Origin: Hirudo medicinalis
Taxonomy: Eukaryota; Annelida; Clitellata; Hirudinida; Hirudinidae
Direction: 5' to 3'
Assembly (NCBI GenBank): GCA_011800805.1
Contig: MPNW01000078.1
Coordinates: forward strand, 57,972 to 121,971
Length of the DNA stretch: 64,000 nt
In this document: positions 36,501-49,171 of the stretch, one piece after another
Position numbering within the stretch: the first letter of the stretch is position 1
Layout of the letters: each line of letters begins with the position of its first letter
The notes under the pieces: generated by a model
The model's input: the letters and a program-made list of their open reading frames with translations, nothing else
Told to the model about the DNA's origin: nothing
The model's database searches: none
Translations under genes and position numbers: made by a program

Positions 36501-38326
36501 NNNNNNNNNNNNNNNNNNNNNNNNNNNNNNNNNNNNNNNNNNNNNNNNNNNNNNNNNNNNNNNNNNNNNNNNNNNNNNNNNNNNNNNNNNNNNNNNNNNN
36601 NNNNNNNNNNNNNNNNNNNNNNNNNNNNNNNNNNNNNNNNNNNNNNNNNNNNNNNNNNNNNNNNNNNNNNNNNNNNNNNNNNNGATGTGTTCGTCACGAG
36701 GGTGTATCCTCTTTTGTATTACGAAAAGTATCCTGGTGGTGGTCAGGGCGTGATCAGAAGTGCTCGTGTAGAGAAGAAATTTGCCGACGATTTTGAATCG
36801 CGAAGACAGTTGTACGCAGAGAAGTTTTATGAAAAATGTGAGAAAGAATATCAAATCAGGTTGAAAAAAGATGGCAGGGGCTTTCATCAGGATTCCGAAA
36901 ATAGTGACTCCCAGGACAAAAAATCGTCAAACGACAAGGAAGAAAGCTTGTCTGACTTCATTAAAAGAAAAATGGAGCAGGAGAAGAATTTGTTTCAGAG
37001 TAGAAATGTCATTCCACTGCTCAAGATCAAACTAGCAGGATGCCATCCAAGAGACACGACGATCAGAAGTGGTAAATATGTTTTTTGTGTTTGCGTTAGA
37101 ATTAAAATGAAATTTGTCGGCAAATGCACTTGTTTGCAAGCTAGTTAGTTGATGTCTTCATTGAACTTTTCCCGCCATCTGGTTTTGCAGACAAGGCTTA
37201 GAATATTTTTATATAATAACTTGCATCTGTTTTTAAAGGTGTTTTATTTGATGTATGCTTTTAATTTTCCAGTCGCCATTCTCACGATATGGAATGCAAC
37301 AGAAGAGGCAATGAATCTAGTGAGAGAAGGATCAAGACTAATCGTTTATAATGTTGTTGCTTCCAGCGAAAGGTCAGACAATATTCTGACTTTAAATTCA
37401 AGCAGGAGCACTCGATATCAGAGGATGGTGGCAGAAGATGAATTGGTAAAACTCATTTACGAACCGAGGTGCGCATCGAAACTCTCCGATGTTTCTACGG
37501 GTTCCGACGAATATGACGTTGTGGCTTTGATTATAAAGATTTCAGATAAGAAAGTCTTCCATCATTCTTTGGCTGGTTTCTTTGAGACCGCCTTAATAGC
37601 CGATGAAGAAGGACGCATTGGGGCCATTCTCTTTCAAGGGGGATTGGCTGCCTATGGAGTTGAAGGCATACTTAAGCAAGGTGCCTTGGTTGCCTGCACT
37701 AACCTAAAAGTGTTCAGAAACAGTCACCCCCAGAAGCTCAGTCTCAACATCGGTTTCTTAAACAACATCTCTTCTGTGGTTACCTTTAAAGCTTTTGAAC
37801 TGACTGAATTTTCATGCAGACCTATCCACAAGCACTTGAGCACTGTCACCACGTCTTTCAACTTACTCCTCAGTTCTGATAAAAATTTTCTAACCAATGC
37901 ACAGAAAGCGGTGGAAGAAATCTTGAAAAGCCATGAGAACAAGAGCAGCACGCTCATACGGACTCAGAGCAATTCGGCAGGTAAGAGGTTGGATGAGTTC
38001 AACAGGAATATATCCTCACTCCTTCAGCTGAACATGAGCGATTCTGCGGCTTTTACGAAATCATTGGAAGAAGAAGATAGAGTTTTTGCCGAGAGCTTTT
38101 CTTCTGATAACAAACCCTTAACACCAAAAGCAAGACCAAGTGGTCTGAGAAAAAATTCAAGTAGGCAATCGTTAATATGTTATTATTTCATTCTAAAACT
38201 AACAAAATAAATCTATGTTGTATTTTAGGTTTGCCTGTGCCAAAAGAAGAACTCAAACTAAGTGAGCCAAACAAGGAGCCTGACTTTGACTTTCATGGTT
38301 TTTCAGAAGAATGGATTTGCGATTAG
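30554..38326 (+). CDS. BRCA2: BRCA2 homologous-recombination mediator
   Basis: Loads RAD51 onto single-stranded DNA. Exons: 30554-30611, 30893-31242, 31374-37071 (giant exon, containing a false gap), 37273-38160, 38229-38326. Removing the 962-N run and one of the flanking 127-bp copies (1089 nt) gives 2000 aa in frame. The N-terminal region has SSFMWTSAMAT, recalling the conserved WSSSLATP-like motif after the PALB2-binding region. Six BRC repeats start near 32736, 33654, 33837, 34035, 34182 and 34353. The helical domain starts about 34753 (VSLKEAVG), then OB1 (RWIVWKLASMEKAFP, RYDAEI, RRSSLKRIFERDDTA, LTDGWYSI, GSELVG), OB2 (RWNCKLGFI), a short tower-like coiled region, and OB3 (VAILTIWNA, YDVVALIIKIS). 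Start codon and exon 1 are inferred from splice phase (G|GT). Exon 2 donor GTTGGT is weak. Confidence 0.92.
32736..34437 (+). other. BRC repeat region (six RAD51-binding repeats)
   Basis: Within BRCA2. Repeat 1 FQSAAGKKIQL, 2 FTTASGHKVSV, 3 FPTARGKLIDT, 4 LSSGSGKTVTV, 5 FSTGRGNPVTV, 6 FSTGRGKQVPV. Repeats 1-3 keep the FxxA motif that docks into RAD51; repeats 4-6 carry Gly at the Ala position, and repeat 4 also has Leu for Phe. Downstream L(F/L)xD-type helices are kept best in 1-3. Confidence 0.85.
35722..36683. other. Assembly gap (962 N) flanked by identical 127-bp copies
   Basis: 35595-35721 and 36684-36810 are identical. The sequence on the left continues seamlessly into that on the right of the second copy in the BRCA2 reading frame, so the gap is almost certainly spurious and one copy must be dropped. 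Confidence 0.92.
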
Positions 38327-39095
38327 GCATCCTGAGGATTGGCGATGCTCCCCCTGGATGTATACATACATGCCAGTGAATAGCATTTGTTGGATTTGTT
38401 TTAGGATGTGATGTTTCTTTTTATTTCCTTGAGCCCAATCGATTTTGTTGTGATAATGTAAGATTGTAAACTGGAAATCTTTTTTAGTTTTGAAGTCAGT
38501 TATTTCTGCATTCGGCCTAAAAAAAAAGTAGAATTTTTAACGCATCGTTAGGGCAATGGTATAGCATGGATCTTGTGCAATATCCGTTTGAGATATAAGG
38601 ACTATCTGAAAGGCTTAACCCCGATGCTTTATTAGTCATTCGATTGAATTAAAAGCTCTGATTTACATGAGAAGCTCCGTTGGAATCGTAATTAAATATA
38701 GCATAATCGGCAGCGCTCGTCGAAGGTCGAAGGGTTAATGTTTTTGTTGTCCCAAAACTTAAGGAATTAGATAGCATTGCGACATTGGATGAACTACTTT
38801 TGCCCCAAACAATTTCTTGAAAATTTATTTATCTCCTAAAAAGTGCTTCATGATTACACTCATTATTGCATAAAATAACACCGAGTTTAAAAGTTGAGGT
38901 GTTATTAGTCAAAGTGTTATTGCCATCTTAAACACATCGAGTGTTTATATTGTAAATTTTTTTATTATACTCAGACCGTAAATAAGTTCTGTAAAACCGG
39001 TACTTTATTGAATACTTTTTTGTATCTTTTTTTGCTCCGCCATCGCTGTTTATGTTTTGTACTTTGTTTACTTATTTTTTGGACGATATTTAAAA
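38327..39095. other. BRCA2-TSR2 spacer
   Basis: AT-rich, presumably the BRCA2 3'UTR and TSR2 promoter. Nothing else recognisable. Confidence 0.5.
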
Positions 39096-40350
39096 ATGAA
39101 CACACCGAAGGAAAGTCATTTAGAATGCATAAAGTCTATCATAAATAGCTGGGGACAGTTTCAGGTAGATGATTTCATCCGGGTTTTTTATGCAGCAAAT
39201 TGTATTCTATGATTAATGTTGTAGTATGGAGGTACCAATATATCCGAAACTAGTTTTCCTTATTTGGTATCACTAGAATTTATTGTATATGTATATATAT
39301 TTTATTTCGGTGCCTGAAATTAATGATTTTAATAAACACAAATATTCGCACACTTCTTAAGCATTTTTTCGAATGTCTACCGGCATGCATTCACAAAAAG
39401 CCATTTAAAAATGTAGGGGATGGTAGCACAAGGATGTGCAGGGGCAACCTCAAAGGAAAAAGCGACATGGCTGCCAACTGCAATTTTTGAATGGCTTTGG
39501 CATCCTAAGAATAGTTTGTTGATTTTTTGCACTTTATTCGATTTTTCAATGCAGAGGAGACATCGCATTTCCATTTTCAGGTGATGCTGGTGCCTACGAG
39601 CTGGAAGATGTTCTTGATGATATCTTGAACTTTGATTTCAATCTTCAAATTGCAGATGATTCAGTCATTCAGGTACATCACCTGAAAATCTTTTCCTGCA
39701 TTACTTAATATTTTGCATGACATCTATGTTGACATGCTTAAGCAAAATCAATGCCCAATTTTTAAATTCAGACTGCTTAAGTGGTATGTTAACACCACTT
39801 GGTAGGAGGTCTTGAAGTCAAATTATATGATGCGGAATGTTGGATTTTGCCACAACAGTCTTTATTAAATATTTTGGGTACCACTGACTCTTAACATCCA
39901 GATCTGCAACAAAATTGTTGATGCTCGAGTCCTCTGTCTCCAAGGGCGATTGGATGAAGCCAAACAAAACTACTGCAATGCCTCTCCAGTTGTGCCTTCC
40001 TTTATAAGGGAAAATGCTGGAAGTTCCAGCGAGGATGAAGATGATGATGATGATGAGGTATGAAATGCTATGCAATTCCTTATCTATTTTTCATGTTTAA
40101 ATTAATTTTTTGACCTATGTTACAAAAAATAATTTTTGAAGGATGTGGAAATGGAAGAGCCACCACAACTGGTGTCAGCAGCTGACAAAAGCCAGAATAA
40201 AAAAGGTACCTTTGAGGCTTTAACAATCATTTACAATTTTTACAATCAGGATTTTGAAACAATTTAACTTCATATTTTCCAGATACCATACCAAAAGTTG
40301 ATGAAGATGGATGGGAGACAGTATCAAGCAGAAAGACTAAGCAAAAATAA
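39096..40350 (+). CDS. TSR2: TSR2, pre-rRNA processing protein / eS26 chaperone
   Basis: Escortin that delivers ribosomal protein eS26 to pre-40S particles. Six exons: 39096-39164, 39417-39513, 39581-39672, 39902-40057, 40142-40205, 40283-40350; 181 aa against about 190 in the human protein. Visible blocks: IKSIINSWGQFQ, QGCAGATSKEKATWLPTAI (the conserved GGxxSxEKxxWL region), YELEDVLDDILNFDFN, an acidic stretch SSSEDEDDDDDE, and the conserved C-terminal DEDGWETVSSRK. Exon 2 was placed by phase and by the conserved KEKATWL block. Convergent with ILK. Confidence 0.88.
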
Positions 40351-41291
40351 ACAATTTTGAATGTTCCTCGTTAAGTATTGTTACTGCATAAGATTTTATG
40401 CATGTCAATGATCCAAAGCCTATATTTTGAGGATGAATCCTAAGCATTGGGAAATTAGCTTTTAAAATAATGTGAATCACCCTCAAAGGGAGAGGCTCAT
40501 ATCGAACAAAATTAAGTTGCATTTTAGCTTTTAGTGATATTTCGAAGAAAAGACTGATGTCTATGAAACATGAATGAGCATCTGAATTTTTGTATGGTTA
40601 AAATATTGAGATGGACTGGTGACTTGGTTTAATTAACCCAAGCCCAATTAACGAATTAAAAATAAATTCGTGAGCATCGAGAAATGGTGGCTGTCGTCCA
40701 AATGGTTATCCTAGTCAAAGCTTCATCTAAATTACTTACGTTTTGTAATGAAAAGGAGAATCAGGAGCTAACTTTGGCAAAGCCTGTGACACGTTGGATT
40801 GATCATGATCAATATTTTTATAAATTAAAAATTGCGGATACAATCATCATAGAAAATATGTGAACGTAGACGAAAAATGCTAATACTCGGGGGAAGTGAC
40901 GACAAGTTGCATGAGTGCATCAAACAGCTGATTAAGGTCACTTCAGAAGAGATTGATAGTCCTTGTCAAGCATGAAAATAATGGTAAAATTCGAATAAAT
41001 AGACATAATTGTCAATAACATTAACAGATGCAAGAATATAAAGCTGCTAAAAACACCTTAACAAGATAGCTCCTTATCTGCAGAGTCATTTGGTGCTGTT
41101 GCACACGGAGAAAGCGAGCCGAAGAAGAGGCCAGGACAGAGCCCGAAGTAAAAGGCTTCAATTTTCAACAGATGAAGATGAATTAAAGACTAAAAGCTGC
41201 TTGAGTGGAGAGAAATATGGAAAGGATTTTTGGAAAAAGTGATGGTGGTTGCAGTGGAGGTGGTGATGATGATGATGATGACTGAACTGGC
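40351..41291. other. Tail-to-tail TSR2/ILK spacer
   Basis: Holds both 3' ends and a short GAT repeat (41266-41282). No further gene recognised. Confidence 0.5.
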
Positions 41292-44200
41292 TCAAGAGCC
41301 AGAAACTTTCATCTTGTTAAGGATTGGAATGATCATGTCGAAGCGAGGCCTTTTTCCAGGCTCCTCGTTCATGCAGATCTTGATCAGCTTCGACATGTGG
41401 GCAGAAATTCCTGGCGGAGTCCTCACCCTCAGCCCCTCTAGGGCAATCTGAAGAGTAAGCAAGCAGTAGGATATACAAGATTAATCATCACAAGGATGAT
41501 TCAACAACCTGCTTGTTTTTTTTGTTTACAGAAATACTATTACAGTAAGAAATTATTGTTTTTGTGCAATTTTCTATTATTTACAACATGTAATAATGTA
41601 ATAAAAATATCTTGTCAATGCAAATAAAAAAAAACCACAACAAAAATCAGTAATATCTAGTGCAAAAGTTTAACCTTCATGCCAGCCTCCATGGGTGAAA
41701 GGTCAGCAAATGGAACCTCTCTGGTCTGAAGTTCCCACAGGACGATGGCGTAACTCCACATGTCGGCCGATCTTTGGTTGATTTCAGAGACTGGTTTCTG
41801 AAGGGCTGCAAAGGAAGGTTGAGATGCTTCAACGTGTGATGATTCATCTTTTTTTGAACCGAGCAATAATGATGATGATGATGGTGATAATTTATTTAGA
41901 ATTTCACAATATTTTTTTTGCATTTTACAGCGATTCTTTCGAGTCCTTCAGCATCGGATTAATTTTAATTTTTGAAGAAAAAATAGAACTAATTTATGTT
42001 AATTATATCATAGTGAAGGATCAGAATTATTTATTCCCTTAGTCCAATCAACAACAAGAAGACATGAATCACTGAAATCACTAAAGTATTATCTTCTATA
42101 TTTATCAAATTCCTATCATTATTAACTTACAAAATCAGTAATTATTACAAGTACAGATATCATTAGTAAATTATATCATTCCACATCATTATCATTAACA
42201 TATGGAACTAACCAAATCGTTAATTAATAATTAATTATGCTAACAGGCAACTTTTATCAAACCATCCTACCTTCTGGAGCCAACCATCCTGGACTCATTT
42301 CTCTTGCCTTCTGATGAAATGAGAACTTGTAGTCGGCCATGTTTATTCTGGCTGTGAAGTCTTCATCTATCTAAAATAAAGTAGGATGTAGTTATTAATA
42401 TTAGTCATCTTACATGTGAAATAACAATAACAACAACAACAATAATAATAATAATAATAATGATATTGTACAATAATGTTAACTTTAACAAGTTGATGAC
42501 AAACTTAAAAACATCCAATGACAAAACCAGTGATGATGGTTTCTAGTCACTATCATCAGTACCATCATCATAGTCATCACCACCATCATATTCTCTTACC
42601 ATGATGTGCTTGCTGTTGAGATGGAGATTGGGAATGAGCGGTTCCATGGTGTGGAGGAATTCCATGCCTCGAGCGACATCGAGTGCCAGCTTCAGACACT
42701 GGTTCTGATCGAGCACGATGCCTGAGATAGGTGAAAGTCATCGATGAAAAAGGTGTCACAAGATATTACTGAGCACAATAAAGGCATTTCTCAGCACTGC
42801 GACGTACTGGTGTCGTGTGACAGCATTATTACGAAATGGCACATTATATTTGTTGGTCGACCACCTCCGACTTTCCAGAAGATGCTAACCCGATTCGACG
42901 TGGAGAATGTCGTACAAAGATCCTAGGGGCATGTACTGGCTGATGATCACCAGGTTCGGAGGCTGATTGCAGGCACCCAGCACTGGCAGTATGTTCGGGT
43001 GGTTGAATATTCTGGAGTTGTGCAACATTGATGTCATTTGAATAAATGGAGCAGAGATTAAGCGATAACACGAATATCACTTAAAATAAATGGATCGATA
43101 AATCAGTGAAACATGAAATCATCTAAGTGCACTTTAATTTTTGATAACAATAAATAATATTAAATAATAAAATATAACATAACGTAATACCATGTAATTT
43201 TTAATTTTATTGATCGATGTTACACCTGAGTCTTGGATATTCCTCTTTGAAGTCCCTCGAGATGCGAACTGTGCACTCCCTGACGTTGAGGATCTTTGCA
43301 ACTATGTCGCTGTTCTGCCATGACCCTCTCCACAACTTTTTAAAATCATAATCACTATCATAATCATCATCATCATCAAGTGCAAGGCATGCAAGTTAGC
43401 TCAGAGGGTTTCATTCTTGCACGAGGCGGTAATGAGTTGCTTTCGAAACCCAGCTTGCACTGCTTTGTAAGTGGTTGACAAAAAGCACCTCTGATGCTGT
43501 GCATCTGGCTATATAAATGAATGATACTGACATTCATTTACAACATCATCACCAAATAAAAAAATAATGCAGCTCTCAAAGCAATATCAGCTGCAAATAC
43601 GATGCAATAACATTTAAGCAATTGCATTAAGTCATGCAATTATCCCCTATTACAACATACAAAGGCATTCATAAAAGCACTCAAGTCGCAGAACTACAAT
43701 CACCAATTTGGCAGGAATTACAGCAAGATGGATGTCGCAACTAATGGATTCTTAACTCATTCTTCCNTTATCCCCTATTACAACATACAAAGGCATTCAT
43801 AAAAGCACTCAAGTCGCAGAACTACAATCACCAATTTGGCAGGAATTACAGCAAGATGGATGTCGCAACTAATGGATTCTTAACTCATTCTTCCAACTAA
43901 AGACTCGCCTCGGCCGAATGATTGGATGCGATCCTGCTCTGAATACTGAGGTTGTCGAGGTCGATGCCGGAGTGTCGCGACAGCGTGGCATCCTCTGAAA
44001 CGACGAGACGGATTTCTCGGCTTAAACTAAAACTCGTTAAAAAGAAATCCAATGTTTATGCAAATCGATCCACAAAAATATTTCCAATTAATTAATCACT
44101 GAAATCAATTGATATTACATCGAGGAACACGGAATCCGTGCAATCACTCGAAATAATGACTTCCAGCTTTGCACGACGATGGTAGCGGTGGTGATGAGGG

Positions 44201-45865
44201 GGATGACGATGGCCACAAGTAGTTCAACAACAACTCACTACTCCTGGTCTTGTAGCCCAACCAACTTCTGTCCTTAAAACCGACTCTCTGTAGATCCTGA
44301 CCCATAACCATGGCCTTCTCTGCAGTAGGAAGTCGTAAGAATGAATGAAGAGATGTAAATAAAACACGAACACATTAACTGGCATTAATAAACTAAATAA
44401 TCAAATACTGAGAATAATCAATTAGGACATTAAAACATAATAATAATTATATAATATAAACATTAACTAATGTAATTCAATGTGAGATGTCACAATTACT
44501 GAACACTTGTTCCTATATTCTGACTTCAGTAAACATGGTCATCATTATCAAACCCATCAGGTCCTTGGCCAGAGATGGTTTTGCCTTTTCGACGGGAGTT
44601 TCACCAAATTTGTTCTCCACGTTGACCGGGGCGTTGTTCTTGACCAGTTCCTGTGGTATTATTAATAATTATTAAAATAACAATGTCACATTTGTGTGAT
44701 GTATGATTACGTTATACAATGTATGATGATCACATTATGTGATGATAATATTAAATAATCATTTTGTATTTTTGGAGCTCTTTTGTAGATGCACAGTCGC
44801 TCGTTCCTGACGATGACAATGACTAAAAAATGCAACCGACGTTCGTAGCGTAATTGATATCGTATCGAACGACACAAAAGACGATACGACTATTGTTAAT
44901 AATTCGCATCGGCTCGTCTCTTGTAAAACAATAAATCAGACAACCTCTGCAACTTTCTCAAAGTTCCAGAAGCAAGCGTAGTGGAGGGGAGTGTTTCCGT
45001 GTTCGTTTGCGACGCTGACGTTGGCTTTGTTCTGAAGAAGCTGATGTCGCACAAATGTTGACCAATAAGCATCATCTAAGTCCTTATTTCACTTCATAGT
45101 TTATTAATTAACAGTTCAACAACATCCAATACTGAAAATTCAAATATAAGACACTTCTAATAACTAAAAACAGTTTAACTGACTAACCGACTTCGACAAT
45201 AACCTACAAATATTAACAATGTCATTAGTAACAATTTTATCAACTCACTAGTTGGACAATATCCAGATGACCATGAGCAGCTGCCAGATGGAGTGCAGTG
45301 TCATCCCCCATGTTTGTGGCATTGACCCTAACACCCCTGTTCAGCAACATCTCCACTATGTTTGTCTTTCCTTCCATAGCCGCCCAGTGCAGGAGGCTGA
45401 ACCGATGATCATCCCTAGGAGTGATTTGACCTCATTTATATAGCACCTAATGTGTAGTACCAGAGGAGCTTTCTGATAAGCATTTATATAATGCTCCTTC
45501 CCAAAGGTGCTTGTGGCAGTGCCAACTGGGATGCAAACACAACACATCGTGAATATCGCTTTTTATTATCACATGCAGGAATGCAACCTTTCGAGCCAAC
45601 TTGCACTCCAAAACGAGGCAAACACAAAAAAAAAACATGAAAAATGAAGACAGACAAATTTTACTATCTTCTAAACATAAAGATTATCAATAATAAACAA
45701 AGTGAAGATTATAGTAGTAGCTAAGTAAAAGAGATGAAATGAGTTCATATTCAAGCTTCATAAAAAAAAAACTAACCCTTGGTTGAGGTCATTCTCAGTG
45801 TTGTCAAGCCATATCCTAACTTGAAAAGCATTGCCATCCCTAACCAAGCTAAATATGTCATCCAT
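41292..45865 (-). CDS. ILK: Integrin-linked (pseudo)kinase
   Basis: Scaffold of the ILK-PINCH-parvin complex at integrin adhesions. Twelve exons: 45865-45777, 45414-45249, 45040-44945, 44650-44554, 44319-44239, 43994-43909, 43335-43226, 43011-42890, 42721-42600, 42370-42271, 41805-41675, 41447-41292; 451 aa against 452 in human. Ankyrin repeats come first ([46 protein letters not shown]), then HSGIDL, then a protein-kinase-like fold ([73 protein letters not shown]). The catalytic HRD Asp is missing and DFG is DYK, as expected for an ILK pseudokinase. Intron 6 uses a GC donor. Two introns carry SINEs. Confidence 0.95.
43385..43533 (+). repeat. SINE copy 3, head with tRNA-like promoter boxes
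   Basis: In ILK intron 6. GTTAGCTCAGAGGGTTTC fits a pol III A box (TRGCNNAGNNGG) and GCTTTCGAAACCC resembles a B box, 40-50 bp apart. The reverse complement aligns over about 100 bp with the copies at 12.6, 27.5, 45.5 and 59.6 kb. Confidence 0.75.
43640..43894. other. Assembly join with exact 127-bp duplication (N at 43767)
   Basis: 43640-43766 and 43768-43894 are identical, separated by a single N. Lies in ILK intron 6 just downstream (in gene orientation) of exon 6; one copy is spurious. Confidence 0.9.
45430..45618 (-). repeat. SINE copy 4 (tRNA-derived family)
   Basis: In ILK intron 1. Core GTGGCAGTGCCAACTGGGAT...CAGGAATGCAACC shared with the other copies; ends in GAGCCAACTTGCACTCC, the complement of the tRNA-like head. 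Confidence 0.75.
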
Positions 45866-47045
45866 GATTCTCTTCCTGGAACAACATCCAAAGTGTGGGG
45901 GGAAACGAGTATAATTCCACTATTATTCAACTTTAACAAATTAATTCAACTTCTTACAAGATTTTGTAATGATGCGAAAACTTGAATTAATAATTTATCA
46001 TGTATAATTGTATTACATAGTGTAAGAAGTTGGAAGTAAGTAACAAATAAATGATAAACAAAATAATTAAAAATTTGCAATATTCGCGCAATGCCAGTGT
46101 AATTGGGGTTTGAGAGATCTTCGCATAGCATAAAATAATCTAAAAATTATTAAATAATTCTAATAAAGACACCGCAAGGCAAATAAAAACAAACACATAA
46201 TTCACCAGATACTCATTGATAAATAATACATTTTTACAAACTTTAAACAGACAGAACGGATCAACCATAATTTGTAAAATTTAAAAGCTATTCAACCTGC
46301 TGGATTCAAACGCCCACAACAATTCTAAAACAAATGCATTAAATTCCGGGTGAGGAGTTGCTAAAATGTTGCTGGAGCGAAATGGAAATGTGCAGATCAT
46401 ATTTTGATTTCTGTTTTTAATTTCGATAGATGCTTTTTAAATTTTATTTTGAAATTATTATTTTTACATTTTTTATTGACTTGCTATCTTACATACATTA
46501 CAATGTTTCAACAATCATGGAATCAATACAATGATTTTAAAATAAATATTTTATTGGCAACTGCTTAATATTCTTACAATATTGTATGTTTGATATTTTA
46601 TGATAAAAACTCGTATCTTTAATTGGGATTAATATACAAGCATTTAGCAGACGAAAATTCCCGCTAAGCCTCACAGCAGTATTTTTGCGAAATTGGGATC
46701 CTATCAAATATCAACATGAGTCGAACTGTGTTTCATAGAAAACAGTAACTAGCCCCAGCCCTCGTATTTCAATGGCACTATTGTCAGTCTTTAAAGACTT
46801 TCAATCTGTAGAACTCTAAAGAATGACTTCGGATAAGCTTCAATTAAACAAATACAATTTTCAGTAGATCTACAAATATTTTAGCATATGTTAAATTGTC
46901 CGAACTTTTACAGCATCTTCAACCCTAGTAGTGTGTCTTCTTGCGCAATTGCTATAATAATTGTACTTTATTTTAGGTGAGACGTCACAACCTCTTAGAA
47001 ACATAAACAACCATCGACCGAATAATAAACATGTGACTGTAAACA
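45866..47045. other. Head-to-head ILK/WSC-E spacer
   Basis: 1.2 kb, AT-rich. No gene or named repeat supported. Should contain both promoters. Confidence 0.5.
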
Positions 47046-49135
47046 ATGTTAATTATTGTTTTGATTTGCATAATGAAAGGTAAAGTTGAACTCGATTTTT
47101 AATCTATTTAATATATTTCAGAGCTCAATCGGTCGCCATTTAATTAACCCGAAAATTCACTTGTGTAAAAACAACTACTTTAGATTCATACAACAAAATT
47201 CATGCTATTAATGAACATTAAATGCAAAATTTACCCATGACATGATGTACAAATATCCTTAAATTTGGTAAGGCGGTCAACATAGGTCAACAGAATCCAA
47301 GGAAAGTAAAATTGCACGACAGTATCTAACTGAAATATAGGTTGGAGAATTTTCTAGAATCTAGAAAACATCCATAAATTTCGCTGCCTACGTACAATAT
47401 ATTGTTGTGACTGGTCTCTTTTTTCTTAAACCACATTTGCTTCTCGTTGTTGACGATGCCAACTCTCTGATGTTCAAAAGTGATGCCATCATTTTAAGAA
47501 TTTAGGTTACAGAAAAGAGTCATTAGATCCATCTTTGATGTAATCGGAAAACTTATTAAAAAAACTCACTTGTGAAGAATATTTATAGTAAATATAACAA
47601 TTAATTTATTGCTTTGCAGAGGTGACTACAATTAATGTAGCTTTTGGTAAAGTGGGAACTTTGTGTGACAAATCAAAAGTAACTTGGAAGCTCTTTGACG
47701 GTGATATAAATGCTCCTCAAAAAATATTCTTCGTGAAAAAGTTCTGCTCCAATCGGCCTGTATTCCTCTCCATAGAGCTGGAAGGTCGATTTTATGTTCA
47801 CTATGTGGTCGTCTACACAGGAACCACTCGAAGTAATAACGGAATGAAGGAATTTATTCAATTTACTGTATTTAGGAAATTAATTGTTGCCATTGAGATG
47901 TACCAACGCGTCTTATTACTCGTTTATTGTCCAAGTTTAACAACCAGTCAATACAACCTGGAGATTCATACTTTTTCACGATTAGTTTAATTAACTATTT
48001 ATTATTTACTGATATTATTTACTTATTACTATTACATAAGTTATTATTTAATGTCGAAAGCATGTTGGCCAAGCATTCGTTTAGCATTTTTGGTTTATTA
48101 TTTAGGTTTTTATAACTTTAAGTTAAGTTTCAATGTTAAGTAGCGTAAATGTTTAATATCAAATAAATTACATTTATGCAACCAAACGAATGCACAATTA
48201 AACGGCCCACTAACGTTCACCTCAACCAGATATAGGTTCTCTGAAATATTTCGGTGTCTCCTTAATCAATGAGGGAAAGAGTTTCATTTGTTCCCATTTC
48301 GAAAGGCCGATAGAAAAAGTGCATGCAGCAGATGGAATGAGGGTGAACTGCAGGACGACAAATGTTTCCGTTTCCGTGGTTCATTTGAAACTCTTGGAGC
48401 AAAAGGACTTTGAAATTGCAGAGATTGAAGTTCACTCATTAGGTTATTTGTCCTTTGTAAATATAAACGATATTGTTGCTCTGACTGTGATAAAACTACT
48501 TCAGCCACCTTCGGTGGTTAATCACTTTTCCAACTATTTTAAACTTCTAAAATGTGAATAGTAAAATTACTTTTCTTGGCTTTGAATGCACTAAAATTCC
48601 ATTGATTTATAGCATCTTCTAATCATAAGTAATCATAAAATGATCTGCTTCTCGTTATTTGTATTTCAAACATGCGGCGTAAGCAATGCTCTTCCTGAAG
48701 CTTAACCCGAATGAGAAACGTTAAGATCGAAGTTAATTAGTAATTTTTATTTACTAGTTGACCTGGTCGCACCTTTCATCACGTTAGAAATTTGCTTTAA
48801 ATTCACTTTTTTAGGTTCCGGAATAAAAGACGAAAGATTAATTTTTTACCGCGGCTGTTTCAAGAGGATTAAAACAAGAGAGGTGAAACCTTTCGAAAGT
48901 TTTGCTGGTTGTTGGAAACGATGCCACAACAGAAACTTTCCCTTGCTTGCCGTCAAAGTGAATGTCTTAATTTGAATATTAAGATAATTTGTTCTAAGTT
49001 ATTATATTATTATTATTATTNGAAACCTTTCGAAAGTTTTGCTGGTTGTTGGAAACGATGCCACAACAGAAACTTTCCCTTGCTTGCCGTCAAAGTGAAT
49101 GTCTTAATTTGAATATTAAGATAATTTGTTTCTAA

Positions 49136-49171
<36 letters not shown>

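Noticed and set aside
35562..36887. Long minus-strand and plus-strand frames spanning the N gap
   Set aside because: They consist mostly of unknown residues across the artificial gap; BRCA2 on the plus strand explains both flanks.
43385..43460. Functional tRNA gene
   Set aside because: A- and B-box-like sequences exist but no cloverleaf with a sensible acceptor stem could be drawn; the segment recurs in four other places as part of a longer repeat, so SINE is the better call.
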